From Erythrobacteraceae bacterium (GTDB lineage Bacteria; Pseudomonadota; Alphaproteobacteria; Sphingomonadales; Sphingomonadaceae): 32,462 bases of DNA. Position numbers and translations under genes: made by a program. The first letter of the stretch is position 1, and each line of letters starts with the position of its first letter. The DNA lies in contig JAIYAM010000044.1 in assembly GCA_027489065.1 (NCBI GenBank), forward strand, positions 1-32,462, given 5' to 3'. The notes under the pieces were generated by a model. That model was not told the DNA's origin, did not search any database, and worked only from the letters and a program-made list of their open reading frames with translations. This document shows, in pieces, positions 1 to 7,723 of this stretch.

Positions 1-50
1 CGGGACATCAGGTCGGCACTCCCCATCTCGCCTTTTCGGCGTTCAGCGAA

Positions 51-125
51 TGGTGCCCGGGGGCGGATTTGAACCACCGACACGCGGATTTTCAATCCGC
101 TGCTCTACCCCTGAGCTACCCGGGC
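51..125 (-). tRNA. tRNA-Phe (GAA)
   Basis: Read on the minus strand this folds as a complete cloverleaf. The 7-bp acceptor stem is GCCCGGG/CCCGGGC with discriminator A. U8-A9 are followed by a D arm closed by GCTC/GAGC. The anticodon stem is GCGGA/TCCGC around the loop TTGAAAA, which gives anticodon GAA and so phenylalanine. The T arm has GGTTCAAATCC. The terminal CCA is encoded at 51-53. The gene lies downstream of yacG on the same strand, a neighbourhood common in alphaproteobacteria. tRNA genes can serve as integration sites, but no integrase is visible nearby. Confidence 0.97.
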
Positions 126-246
126 ATTCGCTGCGAGCGACGGGGAAAAGCCATGTGGCTGCCCCGGCGAGCAAATGAGAGCGGCCCTATGGCGAAGGGG
201 ACAAGGGTTGGCAAGAGGGATTTGCTGCCCTGCGAAACAGCAGCGC

Positions 247-468
247 TCATTCCTGCTCGCGCCAGTCCTCGCGGGCCAGTTCGTCGGGATCGGCGGGCGG
301 GCCGGGGACGGCATAGGAATCGGAGAACCAGCGCGCCAGATCGCGGTCCTTGCAGCGCTGCGAGCAGAACGGATGGAACGGGTTTTCCTGTGCGCTACCG
401 CCTCGCTGCTTGAGCGCGTGGTCTCGCGGCTTGCGGCAGATCGGGCAGGGCTTGGAGGAGATCGTCAT
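247..468 (-). CDS. yacG: DNA gyrase inhibitor YacG, zinc-binding
   Basis: A 73-residue protein matching the small YacG family. These proteins bind one zinc ion, and in E. coli YacG inhibits DNA gyrase by blocking DNA binding. The zinc site is visible as CPIC at residues 8-11 and CSQRC near residues 35-39, followed by the family signature KDRDLARWF. The acidic C-terminal tail (about the last 15 residues) is also typical. The ATG start overlaps the TGA of the upstream RNase gene by 4 bases (465-468), which suggests translational coupling. It is the last protein gene of the leftward infA-maf-RNase-yacG cluster, just before tRNA-Phe. Gyrase inhibition is inferred from the family. Confidence 0.93.
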   Translation of the reverse strand: MTISSKPCPICRKPRDHALKQRGGSAQENPFHPFCSQRCKDRDLARWFSDSYAVPGPPADPDELAREDWREQE

Positions 469-1427
469 GCAGTGAGAAGCTGGGCATTGGCGGCTTCGAT
501 CGCAAGCCCCGGATCGACCGCAAGCGCCAATTCACGCCCCGTGCGGCGGGCGAGCTCGTCCAGCCACGCGTCCTTCAGCTTGGCCCTGAGCGCAGGGTGC
601 ACGGTGAGCTGGAGCACGCGCCCCGCACCAGCGTCCGCGGCGATCTCGGCCCGGCGCAGCGCCATGCGGGCCGCCATGCCGAGCCGGTGCTGCGCGAATC
701 GGTGCAGCAGCGAGGGGCCGGACAGGCGGGCGACCAGCTGGACGAAGCCGAAGCCGTTCATCGCCGTGCGCTCGTGCGGCAAGTCTGCCAGAGCCGTCCC
801 GAGGGCATCGTCGACCGCCCGGCGGTCCTGCTTGTCGGCGAGTGTCGGAAAGTCGATCCCGATGTTCCCGCCAAGATCGAACCACGCGAGCGCCTGGGCA
901 ATGGCCGGGACCGCCGCCAGCGCCACTTCGCGCGCGGTGCCCACGCCGTCGATGTCGATGACGGTCATCGCCGGGGTGACGCTGACGAGGATCGCGCCAC
1001 TGGGAAAGTCGAGGCTGGCGGACGACGCAGCGTGCCACACCTCTTCCCACAGGCCGCTGGGCAAGCGGCGTACGACCCGGCCCTCGGGCATCGAAGGGGC
1101 AAGGGACGGCGCATCGCTGCCCGCCACTCGCGCCTGCGCCCGCTTCAGCCGCCCGCGTTCCGCCAGCGCCGCACGGGTGATGACGAGATCGAGCGTCTGG
1201 CCCTCGGTGATCTGGGCGGGCAGGTGATCGACCAGCGCCTCGGTGCCGTCCTCCAGCTGCGCAACGCCCCGGCGCGTGCCTTTGAGCTTGGCTGAGAGCC
1301 TGCCGGTGGTGCGCATGCCTGCACCAAGCTCGCCCGGCCACGTGACCTTCGCCGCCAGCACCCGTTCGCCTTCCACCAGCAGAGCCCGGGTTTCGCCGAT
1401 GCCCTCCTCGATCAGCCACTCCGCCAC
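465..1427 (-). CDS. Ribonuclease E/G family protein (short form)
   Basis: A 320-residue protein resembling the catalytic half of RNase E/G, endoribonucleases that process and degrade RNA. The N-terminus (EWLIEEGIGETRALL) is followed by an S1/OB-like stretch at about residues 30-100 (GVAQLEDGTEALVDHLP). Two acidic motifs resemble the magnesium-binding aspartates of the RNase E DNase I-like subdomain: VIDIDG and, about 40 residues later, LGGNIGIDFPTL. The Zn-link and the RNA-binding tail of full RNase E are absent, so this is the short alphaproteobacterial form. I chose the GTG at 1427 because it gives the family N-terminus and follows the maf stop by 7 bases. A TTG at 1442 that overlaps the maf stop is an alternative. 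Substrates cannot be read from the sequence. Confidence 0.85.
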   Translation of the reverse strand: MAEWLIEEGIGETRALLVEGERVLAAKVTWPGELGAGMRTTGRLSAKLKGTRRGVAQLEDGTEALVDHLPAQITEGQTLDLVITRAALAERGRLKRAQARVAGSDAPSLAPSMPEGRVVRRLPSGLWEEVWHAASSASLDFPSGAILVSVTPAMTVIDIDGVGTAREVALAAVPAIAQALAWFDLGGNIGIDFPTLADKQDRRAVDDALGTALADLPHERTAMNGFGFVQLVARLSGPSLLHRFAQHRLGMAARMALRRAEIAADAGAGRVLQLTVHPALRAKLKDAWLDELARRTGRELALAVDPGLAIEAANAQLLTA

Positions 1428-1434
1428 GGCCGGG

Positions 1435-2007
1435 TCAGCCAATGCCGAAGCCGGCCGCCTTGAGCAGCGCGCGTGCATGATAGAGCGGCAGGCCCATCAC
1501 GCCCGAGTGGCTGCCCCTGATCCATGCGATCAGGCCTTCGGCTGCGCCCTGTATGGCATAGCCGCCGGCCTTGCCCTGCCACTCGCCGCCAGCGAGATAG
1601 GCAGCAATCTCTTCTGACGAGAGGCGCTTGAAGCACACTACGGTCTCGTCGAGTCGTTCGCGCAGGGTCCCATCGGGCGCGCGCAGCACGACGCTGGACA
1701 GCACTTGGTGGCGACGCCCGCTTATCAGTTCGAGGCAGGCGCGCGCCTCGGCCTCGGTTTCGGTCTTGGGAAGGATGCGCCGACCGACCGCAACCACCGT
1801 GTCGCCCGCCAGCACGAAGCCCGGCGCCGCGACAGCGAGCGCCTTCTCGCGGCCCATGCGCAAGGCATAGGCGCGGGGCAGTTCGCCCGGAAGCGGGGTC
1901 TCGTCGATATCGGCGGGGGTGACGGCGTCCGGCACAAGCCCCAGCCGCCCGAGCAGTTCGCGCCGCCGGGGCGAGGCCGAGGCCAGAGTGAGGTGGGGGG
2001 CGCCCAT
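1435..2007 (-). CDS. maf: Maf family nucleotide pyrophosphatase
   Basis: A 190-residue Maf/Ham1-fold protein. Maf proteins hydrolyse nucleoside triphosphates, often dTTP/UTP or modified nucleotides, to monophosphates and pyrophosphate, and are seen as house-cleaning enzymes. The start carries the signature LASASPRRRELL (residues 8-19), then FVLAGDTVVAVG around residue 65, whose Asp matches the catalytic acidic residue, and later GYAIQGAAEG, typical of the C-terminal half. Length fits the family. It lies 18 bases downstream of infA and 7 bases upstream of the RNase GTG, so probably in one transcript. The sequence does not firmly separate the dTTP/UTP subtype (YhdE) from the m7GTP subtype (YceF). 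Confidence 0.93.
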   Translation of the reverse strand: MGAPHLTLASASPRRRELLGRLGLVPDAVTPADIDETPLPGELPRAYALRMGREKALAVAAPGFVLAGDTVVAVGRRILPKTETEAEARACLELISGRRHQVLSSVVLRAPDGTLRERLDETVVCFKRLSSEEIAAYLAGGEWQGKAGGYAIQGAAEGLIAWIRGSHSGVMGLPLYHARALLKAAGFGIG

Positions 2008-2025
2008 CAGGGCCGCCGCAGAATA

Positions 2026-2271
2026 TTATTGCGGGCCGGGGCCACCGCGACCCGGCATGAAGCGGTAGGTGATGCGCGCCTTGGTCAGGTCATAGGGGGT
2101 CAGCTCGCACAGCACTTCGTCGCCGACCAGCACGCGGATGCGATTCTTGCGCATCTTGCCTGCGGTGTGGCCGAGAACTTCATGCCCGTTTTCAAGCTCC
2201 ACCCGGAACATCGCATTGGGCAGCAGTTCCACAACGCGCCCGCGCATTTCGAGGAGTTCTTCCTTGGCCAT
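2026..2271 (-). CDS. infA: Translation initiation factor IF-1
   Basis: An 81-residue S1/OB-fold protein that matches IF-1 almost throughout: [20 protein letters not shown], then [20 protein letters not shown] and the C-terminal [13 protein letters not shown]-1 binds the ribosomal A site during initiation and supports IF-2 and IF-3. E. coli IF-1 has 72 residues; this one carries an extra Gly/Pro-rich tail (PGRGGPGPQ), which I believe is common in sphingomonads. The ATG is preceded by AAGGA at a spacing of 6, a good ribosome binding site. It is the first gene of the leftward infA-maf-RNase-yacG cluster and is divergent from the outer-membrane protein gene. The 239-base region between them should hold both promoters, but I could not place them with confidence. 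Confidence 0.97.
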   Translation of the reverse strand: MAKEELLEMRGRVVELLPNAMFRVELENGHEVLGHTAGKMRKNRIRVLVGDEVLCELTPYDLTKARITYRFMPGRGGPGPQ

Positions 2272-2510
2272 GAAATTCCTTAGTGTTGGGTGCGGCGCAC
2301 AATACGCCCGTCGATACGGGGCTGCGCTTTAGCGATGCGGGAACCAAAAGGGAAGGCTCGTGCGTTAGGCGCATAATCAGCGGGGATTTGCGCAAACTTT
2401 CTCATGCGCTCGCGCGCTCGGCCGGGGTGAAAGCTCCGCCTTGGCGCGCATGTCCCCACGGGAGCGGCACAACGCCGCACCGTCGCCACGAAAGTCTTTG
2501 AAGGGACCAC

Positions 2511-5500
2511 ATGAACCTCTCCCCGTTTTCCCGCGCCGGCCTGCATGCCGGTACCTGCGCTTTCGGCATTGCCCTTGCGCTGCATGCAGCGGCCGCCGGT
2601 GCTGCCGGCGCCGCGACCGGCGTCAGCACCCAGCCGCAGCCCGAACCCGCGCAGGCCGAGGAGGTCGAGGAGCCCGACAGCGCCAACGACATCGCGCCGA
2701 CCGGTAACGAGATCGTCGTTCGCTCGGGGCGGATCAGGGGGCAGCTGTTCGTCGAACAGGCGCCGCTGCTGCAGCTCGACGAGACCCAGATTGCCGCTGA
2801 AGGCGTCACCTCGATCACCGACCTCATCGCCCAGATCAGCGCCCGCACGGGATCGGCGCGCGGCCGCGGCGGAGGGCAGCCGGTGATTCTCGTCAACGGC
2901 ATCCGCATCGGCTCCTTCCGCGAATTCGCCAACTACCCGCCCGAAGCTCTCGCGCGGGTCGAGGTGTTCCCCGAAGAAGTCGCCCAGCGCTTCGGCTTTC
3001 CGCCTGACCGCCGCGTGATCAACCTGATCCTCAAGGACAAGTACTCGAACCGCCAGGCCGATCTCGAGTATCAGGTGCCCAGCCGCGGCGGCTATGCACG
3101 CAACGAGCAGCAGCTTGGCCTGCTCAAGATCGCCAACGGCGGGCGGATCAACGCCAATGTCCGGGTCGAAGACACCAACCTGCTGACCGAGTCGGAGCGC
3201 GGAGTCGACCAGACCCCGGGCTCGATCTCGACCGTGCCCGGCGATCCCGATCAGGCGCGCTTCCGCAGCCTGCTTGCCGATACCTTCGGTCTGGACGCCA
3301 ACGTATCGTGGGCCAAGGCGATCATCGACAGCGGCACCTCGCTTAGCGCCAACCTCAATTACAGGCGCGACGAAAGCCGCAGCCTCGACGGTCTCAACAC
3401 CGTGGTGCTGAGCCGCAACCAGGGCGACGTCGGCACGGTGCGCACCTTCGGCGCCGATACCCCGCTGGGACGGCGCTCGTCGACCGACACGATCTCGACC
3501 GCCGGCTCGATCAACAAGCCGATCAACAATTTCCGCTGGACCGGCACCTTCGACGCCTCGCTCGCCGAGACCGAGACCGAGATCGACCAGCGCCTCTCGA
3601 CGACCGACCTCGACGTGTTCCGGAACGCCGCACGGGCGGGAACGCTGAGCGTGACCGGCCCGCTGCCGACGAACACCGCCAAGGGCTTCGACATCGCGCG
3701 CAGCCGGGTGATCACCGGCTCGACGCTCAACACCCTGCAAGGCCCGCTCGGTACGCTTCCGGCAGGCGACGTGCTGGCGACCTTCGACGTGCGGCTCGAC
3801 TGGCAGAACATCGAGAGCGCGGATTCCCGCTCGGCGGTCGGTGCGGACCTGACCCGCCGGAACCTGTCGACCGGCGTCAACCTCGTGGTGCCGCTGACCA
3901 GCCGCCGCGACGAATTCGCCGATGCGCTCGGCGACTTCACGCTCAACCTTCAGGCGGGCGTGGACGATTTCAGCGACTTCGGCGTGCTCGGCGACTGGAA
4001 CGCAGGGCTGACCTGGAAGCCGTTCGACAAGCTCGACCTGTCCGCGACCTATATCTGGCGCGAAGTGGCACCGACGCTGGCCGCGCTCGGCAATCCGCAG
4101 ATCTTCAATCAGAACGTGCCGGTGTTCGACTTCGTGCGCGGCGAAACCGTGCTGGCCACGGTCAGGACCGGGGGCAATCCGGATCTCCCCGCCGAAACGC
4201 AGCGCGACTGGAAGTTCGCGGCCAACTGGGAGTTCCCCTTCTGGGAGAACACCCGCCTGACGGTCGAATACATCCGCAACCGTTCGGATAATGTCGTGAG
4301 CGCCTTCCCGCAGATCACCTCGGCAATCGAGGCGGCCTTCCCCGGGCGCGTGACGCGCGACGCCAGCGGCCGTGTGACCGCGGTCGACCGGCGCTCGGTG
4401 AGCTTTGCCAACACCAAGTCCGACCGCCTGCAGTTCACCTTGTCGACCAACGGCAGCATCGGCGCGCCCGCAGGCGGCCCCGGCGGCCCCGGCGGTTTCG
4501 GCGGCCCCGGCGGCGGCGGCGGCGGTCGGCCCGGTGGCGGCAGCGGAGCCCCGGCAGCGGCGCCGCAGCAGGCAGGCCCCGGCGGTCCTCCGGCAGGCGC
4601 TGGCGGTCCTCCGGCGGGAGCGGGCGGTCCTCCGGCCGGCGGCTTCGGCGCGCCGACCGCAGCGCAGCGCGAACAGTTCATGGCGTTCCGCACGCGGCTG
4701 TGCGCGGATGATGGCCTCGCCTTCCTCGAGAAGGTCGCCGCCGCGATCGACAGCGGCGCGGACATCTCGGCCGAATACCCGGGCATCGATGCCCAGCGGC
4801 TCGCCCCGATGCTGGCGCGGGCCCGCGGTGCGGACGGCAAGATCGATCCGGCCAAGCTCGAACAGTTCCGCAGCCGGATCTGCAGCATCGACCCGGCAAT
4901 GATGGGCGGCGCTCCCGGTGCTCCCGGCGGCGCTCCCGGCGGTGCTCCGGGTGGTGCAGCGGGCGCACCCGGCGGGATGCCGCCGCAGTTCGCCGCCTTC
5001 CGGACACGGGCCTGCGGACCCAACGGCACCGAGGCGATTGCCGCCCTCGTCGCCAAGATCGACCGGGGCGAGGACGTTTCGGCGGAGCTGCCCGGCGTCG
5101 ACCCGGCCTTCATCAAGATGGCGCTCGACCGTTCGCGCAAGCCCGATGGCACCATCCCGCCCGAGGCACTCGCCCAGTTCCAGCAGCGCTTCTGCGCGGC
5201 GGCCCCCGGCGGCGCTCCGGCAGCTGGCGGCGCGCCCTCTGGCGCTCCGGCCGGTGCTCCTGCAGGCGGGCCGGCGTTCAATCCGCTCGCCCAGGGGCGC
5301 AACTTCCAGGGCTGGCGCTATTTCTTCAACCTCACCCACACGCTCGAGCTCGCCAACGAGATCCTGATCGCCCCCGGCCTCCAGCCCCTCGACCAGCTTG
5401 ACGGGCAGGCGACCGGTGCCTTCGGCCAGCCGCGCAATTCGAGCCGCCTCGAAGCGGGGCTGTTCGGCAAGGGCATGGGTCTGCGCCTGTCGGGCGTCTA

Positions 5501-5786
5501 CACCGGCACCACCCGGCTCGACGGAAGCGGCCTGCCGGGGAGCAACGACCTGTTCTTCGACGACATCGTCACCTTCAACCTGCGGCTTTTCACCAATCTC
5601 GGCGAGATCACGGGCAAGAACGAAGGCTTCCTCAAGGACTTCCGCGTCAGCCTGATCGCCGACAACCTGTTCGACGCGCAGCGCAAGGTGCGGGATTCGA
5701 ACGGGGTGACGCCGGTCAACTACCAGCCCTTCGTGATCGACCCGCTCGGGCTCTACGTGGGAATCGACCTCAGGAAGCTGTTCTAA
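2511..5786 (+). CDS. TonB-dependent receptor-like outer-membrane protein with large Gly/Pro-rich insert
   Basis: A 1091-residue protein. Residues 1-35 look like a signal peptide (hydrophobic, Ala-rich). A plug-like domain covers about 65-185: EIVVRSG, then ISDL-type text (SITDLIAQISART), VILVNGIRIG and a VEVFPEEVAQRFGFPPDRRVINLIL segment typical of sphingomonad plug domains. Alternating amphipathic strands follow from about 190 to 645 and again from about 925 to the end, which closes with aromatic F (LRKLF) as in outer-membrane barrels. Between the barrel parts lies an unusual insert of about 275 residues: Gly/Pro/Ala-rich linkers and two similar cysteine-paired modules. No classical TonB box is certain, so active transport is an inference and the ligand is unknown. 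The ATG has GAAGGGA 5 bases upstream. The gene is convergent with the flavoprotein gene and shares bases of its stop codon. Confidence 0.85.
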   Translation: MNLSPFSRAGLHAGTCAFGIALALHAAAAGAAGAATGVSTQPQPEPAQAEEVEEPDSANDIAPTGNEIVVRSGRIRGQLFVEQAPLLQLDETQIAAEGVTSITDLIAQISARTGSARGRGGGQPVILVNGIRIGSFREFANYPPEALARVEVFPEEVAQRFGFPPDRRVINLILKDKYSNRQADLEYQVPSRGGYARNEQQLGLLKIANGGRINANVRVEDTNLLTESERGVDQTPGSISTVPGDPDQARFRSLLADTFGLDANVSWAKAIIDSGTSLSANLNYRRDESRSLDGLNTVVLSRNQGDVGTVRTFGADTPLGRRSSTDTISTAGSINKPINNFRWTGTFDASLAETETEIDQRLSTTDLDVFRNAARAGTLSVTGPLPTNTAKGFDIARSRVITGSTLNTLQGPLGTLPAGDVLATFDVRLDWQNIESADSRSAVGADLTRRNLSTGVNLVVPLTSRRDEFADALGDFTLNLQAGVDDFSDFGVLGDWNAGLTWKPFDKLDLSATYIWREVAPTLAALGNPQIFNQNVPVFDFVRGETVLATVRTGGNPDLPAETQRDWKFAANWEFPFWENTRLTVEYIRNRSDNVVSAFPQITSAIEAAFPGRVTRDASGRVTAVDRRSVSFANTKSDRLQFTLSTNGSIGAPAGGPGGPGGFGGPGGGGGGRPGGGSGAPAAAPQQAGPGGPPAGAGGPPAGAGGPPAGGFGAPTAAQREQFMAFRTRLCADDGLAFLEKVAAAIDSGADISAEYPGIDAQRLAPMLARARGADGKIDPAKLEQFRSRICSIDPAMMGGAPGAPGGAPGGAPGGAAGAPGGMPPQFAAFRTRACGPNGTEAIAALVAKIDRGEDVSAELPGVDPAFIKMALDRSRKPDGTIPPEALAQFQQRFCAAAPGGAPAAGGAPSGAPAGAPAGGPAFNPLAQGRNFQGWRYFFNLTHTLELANEILIAPGLQPLDQLDGQATGAFGQPRNSSRLEAGLFGKGMGLRLSGVYTGTTRLDGSGLPGSNDLFFDDIVTFNLRLFTNLGEITGKNEGFLKDFRVSLIADNLFDAQRKVRDSNGVTPVNYQPFVIDPLGLYVGIDLRKLF
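4686..5195 (+). repeat. Two diverged 66-codon modules with equally spaced cysteines inside the receptor-like gene
   Basis: Module 1 spans 4686-4883 and module 2 spans 4998-5195; both are exactly 198 bases. Each starts FRTR-x-C and ends F-x-x-R-x-C. The shared interior is D-x-G-x-D-(I/V)-S-A-E-x-P-G-(I/V)-D, then R-(A/S)-R-x-x-D-G-x-I-x-P-x-(A/K)-L-x-Q-F. Cysteines fall at residues 731/791 and 835/895, in both cases 60 apart, which suggests a disulfide within each module. The modules are separated and flanked by Gly/Pro/Ala-rich tracts (about residues 648-717, 797-825 and 896-922). Confidence 0.85.
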
Positions 5787-6973
5787 GGTCTGGACTGGGC
5801 TAGCGCCTCGGCGCAGGCGTGGCCGCTCGCCCAGGCCCATTGGAAGTTGTAGCCGCCGAGCCAGCCGGTGACGTCGATCGCTTCGCCGATGGCGTAGAGG
5901 CCGGGCACCTTGGCGGCTTCCATGCTGCGCGAGGAAAGCTCCGCCGTGGCGATCCCTCCAGCGGTGACCTCGGCCTTGGCATAGCCCTCGGTCCCGTTCG
6001 GAGCAAAGCGCCAGTCGGCAAGCTGGCTTTGCGCGCTGCGCAGGTCCTTGTCCGACAGGTTGCCCAGTTCGCGCTCCAGCCCGAGCCGGTCGGCCAGCGC
6101 ATCGGCGAGCCGGTCGGGAAGCCGCTCGCGAAGGAGCGTGCGCAGATGCGTGCGCGGGCGATCGCGCTTGGCCTCCACCAGCCAGTCGCTCGCGGCCTCG
6201 GGGAGGAAGGTGATGCCGACCTCCTCGCCGCGCCGCCAATAGCTCGAGACCTGCAGGATCGCCGGACCCGACAGGCCCTTGTGGGTGAACAGCGCTGCCT
6301 CGGCGAATTCCGTCTTCCCGGCGCGTGCCCGCACCGGCGCGGCGACCCCGGACAGCTCGCGGAACAGCACGTCCTCGCCCCCCAGCGTCAGGGGCACGAG
6401 GGCGGGGCGGGGCTCGACCACCTTCAATCCGAACTGCCGGGCGAGGGCGTAGGCGAAATCGCTCGCGCCCATCTTGGGGATGGAGGGGCCTCCGGTGGCG
6501 ATCACCAGCGCAGGCGCCTGCCACGCGCGTCCGTCGGCTGCGGTGACGGTGAAGCGGCCATCGCTCCGCGCGACGTTCGCCACCTCCACCCCGCAGGTCA
6601 GCGTGACGCGGTCAGGCGGGCACTCATCCAGCAGCATGTCGACAATCTGCCGCGCCGAGCCGTCGCAGAACAGCTGGCCAAGGGTCTTCTCGTGCCACGC
6701 GATGCCGTAGCGATCGACCAGCGCGATGAAGTCTGCGGGCGTGTAACGGGCGAGCGCGCTCTTGGCGAAATGCGGGTTGGCCGAGAGGTAGTTCCCCGGT
6801 CCCGCGCCGAGGTTGGTGAAATTGCAGCGCCCGCCGCCCGAGATGAGGATCTTCTTGCCCGGCGCATCGGCCTTCTCGAGCAGCGCCACGGAGAGGCCCC
6901 GCTGTCCCGCCTGTCCGGCGCAGTAGAGCCCGGCTGCGCCCGCGCCGAGGATGATGACGTCATGTCCGTTCAC
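5783..6973 (-). CDS. NAD(P)/FAD-dependent oxidoreductase, HI0933/YhiN family
   Basis: A 396-residue flavoprotein. The N-terminal dinucleotide-binding motif is visible (VIILGAGAAGLYCAG, residues 6-20), followed by the family hallmark ILISGGGRCNFTN near residue 50. VIATGGPSIPKMG sits in the middle, and the C-terminal FAD contact region reads GLYAIGEAIDVTGWLGGYNFQ. These are the defining blocks of the HI0933-like (YhiN/BaiN) family of cytosolic flavoproteins. Most members have no proven substrate, so none is claimed. The start is a GTG at 6973, chosen because it sits just before the FAD motif with no in-frame ATG nearby. Its last bases overlap the stop of the convergent receptor-like gene (5783-5786). 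Confidence 0.92.
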   Translation of the reverse strand: MNGHDVIILGAGAAGLYCAGQAGQRGLSVALLEKADAPGKKILISGGGRCNFTNLGAGPGNYLSANPHFAKSALARYTPADFIALVDRYGIAWHEKTLGQLFCDGSARQIVDMLLDECPPDRVTLTCGVEVANVARSDGRFTVTAADGRAWQAPALVIATGGPSIPKMGASDFAYALARQFGLKVVEPRPALVPLTLGGEDVLFRELSGVAAPVRARAGKTEFAEAALFTHKGLSGPAILQVSSYWRRGEEVGITFLPEAASDWLVEAKRDRPRTHLRTLLRERLPDRLADALADRLGLERELGNLSDKDLRSAQSQLADWRFAPNGTEGYAKAEVTAGGIATAELSSRSMEAAKVPGLYAIGEAIDVTGWLGGYNFQWAWASGHACAEALAQSRP

Positions 6974-7173
6974 CGCGCCGCGATAGGGCCTCGCCGCGCG
7001 CTTGCCAATCGCGGGCGGAAAACTCAGCGCATCGCACCGGGCTGTTCGGCCTGCCGCCCTTTGCTCGGAATGGCGGAACGCTGCTCGCGCATCCCTGTTG
7101 GATTCTCATGGCTCCGCTGTCCGGAGCGGCAAGGTAAACGGAAAGGCTGTCGAAAAATGACCGGCAAGAACTC

Positions 7174-7581
7174 ATGAACATACCTGAAGGCACGCATGTC
7201 GCCGTGGTCGACGGCGAGCGGTTCATCTGGCTCCGCAACAAGGGCGACGCCGTGCATCCGCAGCTCGATCATCTGGGCACGCCTGATCTGGACCCGACCA
7301 ATCGCAGCCAGGGCAAGATGCGCCATTCGATCACCACCAGCCAGCACACAGGCAACAACCTCGACGAAGCCGCGCATGTCGCGGCGGCTGCCGATTGGCT
7401 CAACCATCAGGTGCTGACCAACAAGGTCGAGAACCTGATCATCGTTGCGGACAAGCGATCACTCGGGGAGATCCGGCGGCATTATCATGGCGAACTGGAA
7501 AAGCGGCTGATCGGCGAGATCGGCAAGGCGCTGGCCAATCGCCCGATGGAGGAGATCGAGCAAGCCATCATCGCGGCTTGA
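7174..7581 (+). CDS. Host attachment family protein
   Basis: A 135-residue protein resembling the Pfam family described as required for attachment to host cells, named after Agrobacterium work. Recognisable parts are the start (THVAVVDGERFIWLRNKGD), a central HTGNNLDEAAHVAAAADWL and the second half NLIIVADKRSLGEIRRHYH, which resembles a release-factor/Pelota-like fold. There is no signal peptide, so the protein is probably cytosolic. The family is widespread in free-living alphaproteobacteria, so the name should not be taken as evidence of a host. It stands alone on the plus strand between a leftward flavoprotein gene and uvrC, with about 200 bases of upstream DNA for its own promoter, including a small 6-bp hairpin (7111-7127). 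Confidence 0.82.
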   Translation: MNIPEGTHVAVVDGERFIWLRNKGDAVHPQLDHLGTPDLDPTNRSQGKMRHSITTSQHTGNNLDEAAHVAAAADWLNHQVLTNKVENLIIVADKRSLGEIRRHYHGELEKRLIGEIGKALANRPMEEIEQAIIAA

Positions 7582-7723
7582 TCAGCGCCGGCGCTGCGGC
7601 AATGAGGGGTGTCGGCTCGCGGTCGGCACCCCTCTTTGGCTCGAGCGAAGCCGCCTTGCAGGCCTGTCGATTGGCGCGGTTTCCGGCTTGGACAGACGGC
7701 CAGCCAATCCCTATCTCCACCCC

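Noticed and set aside
51..125. tRNA-Phe as the attachment site of an integrated element
   Set aside because: No integrase gene and no second copy of the tRNA 3' end is seen in the window; the neighbours are core genes.
2059..2069. An 11-base match to the hairpin repeat within infA
   Set aside because: It is short, lacks the rest of the unit and falls in the conserved IF-1 C-terminal codons.
2280..6524. A very long open frame on the minus strand opposite the receptor-like gene and the flavoprotein gene
   Set aside because: It is a by-product of high GC content: the protein is low-complexity and Arg/Ala-rich, while the overlapping frames encode recognisable proteins with good start signals.
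7111..7127. A 6-bp hairpin upstream of the host-attachment gene as a riboswitch
   Set aside because: The stem is short and isolated with no conserved riboswitch core.
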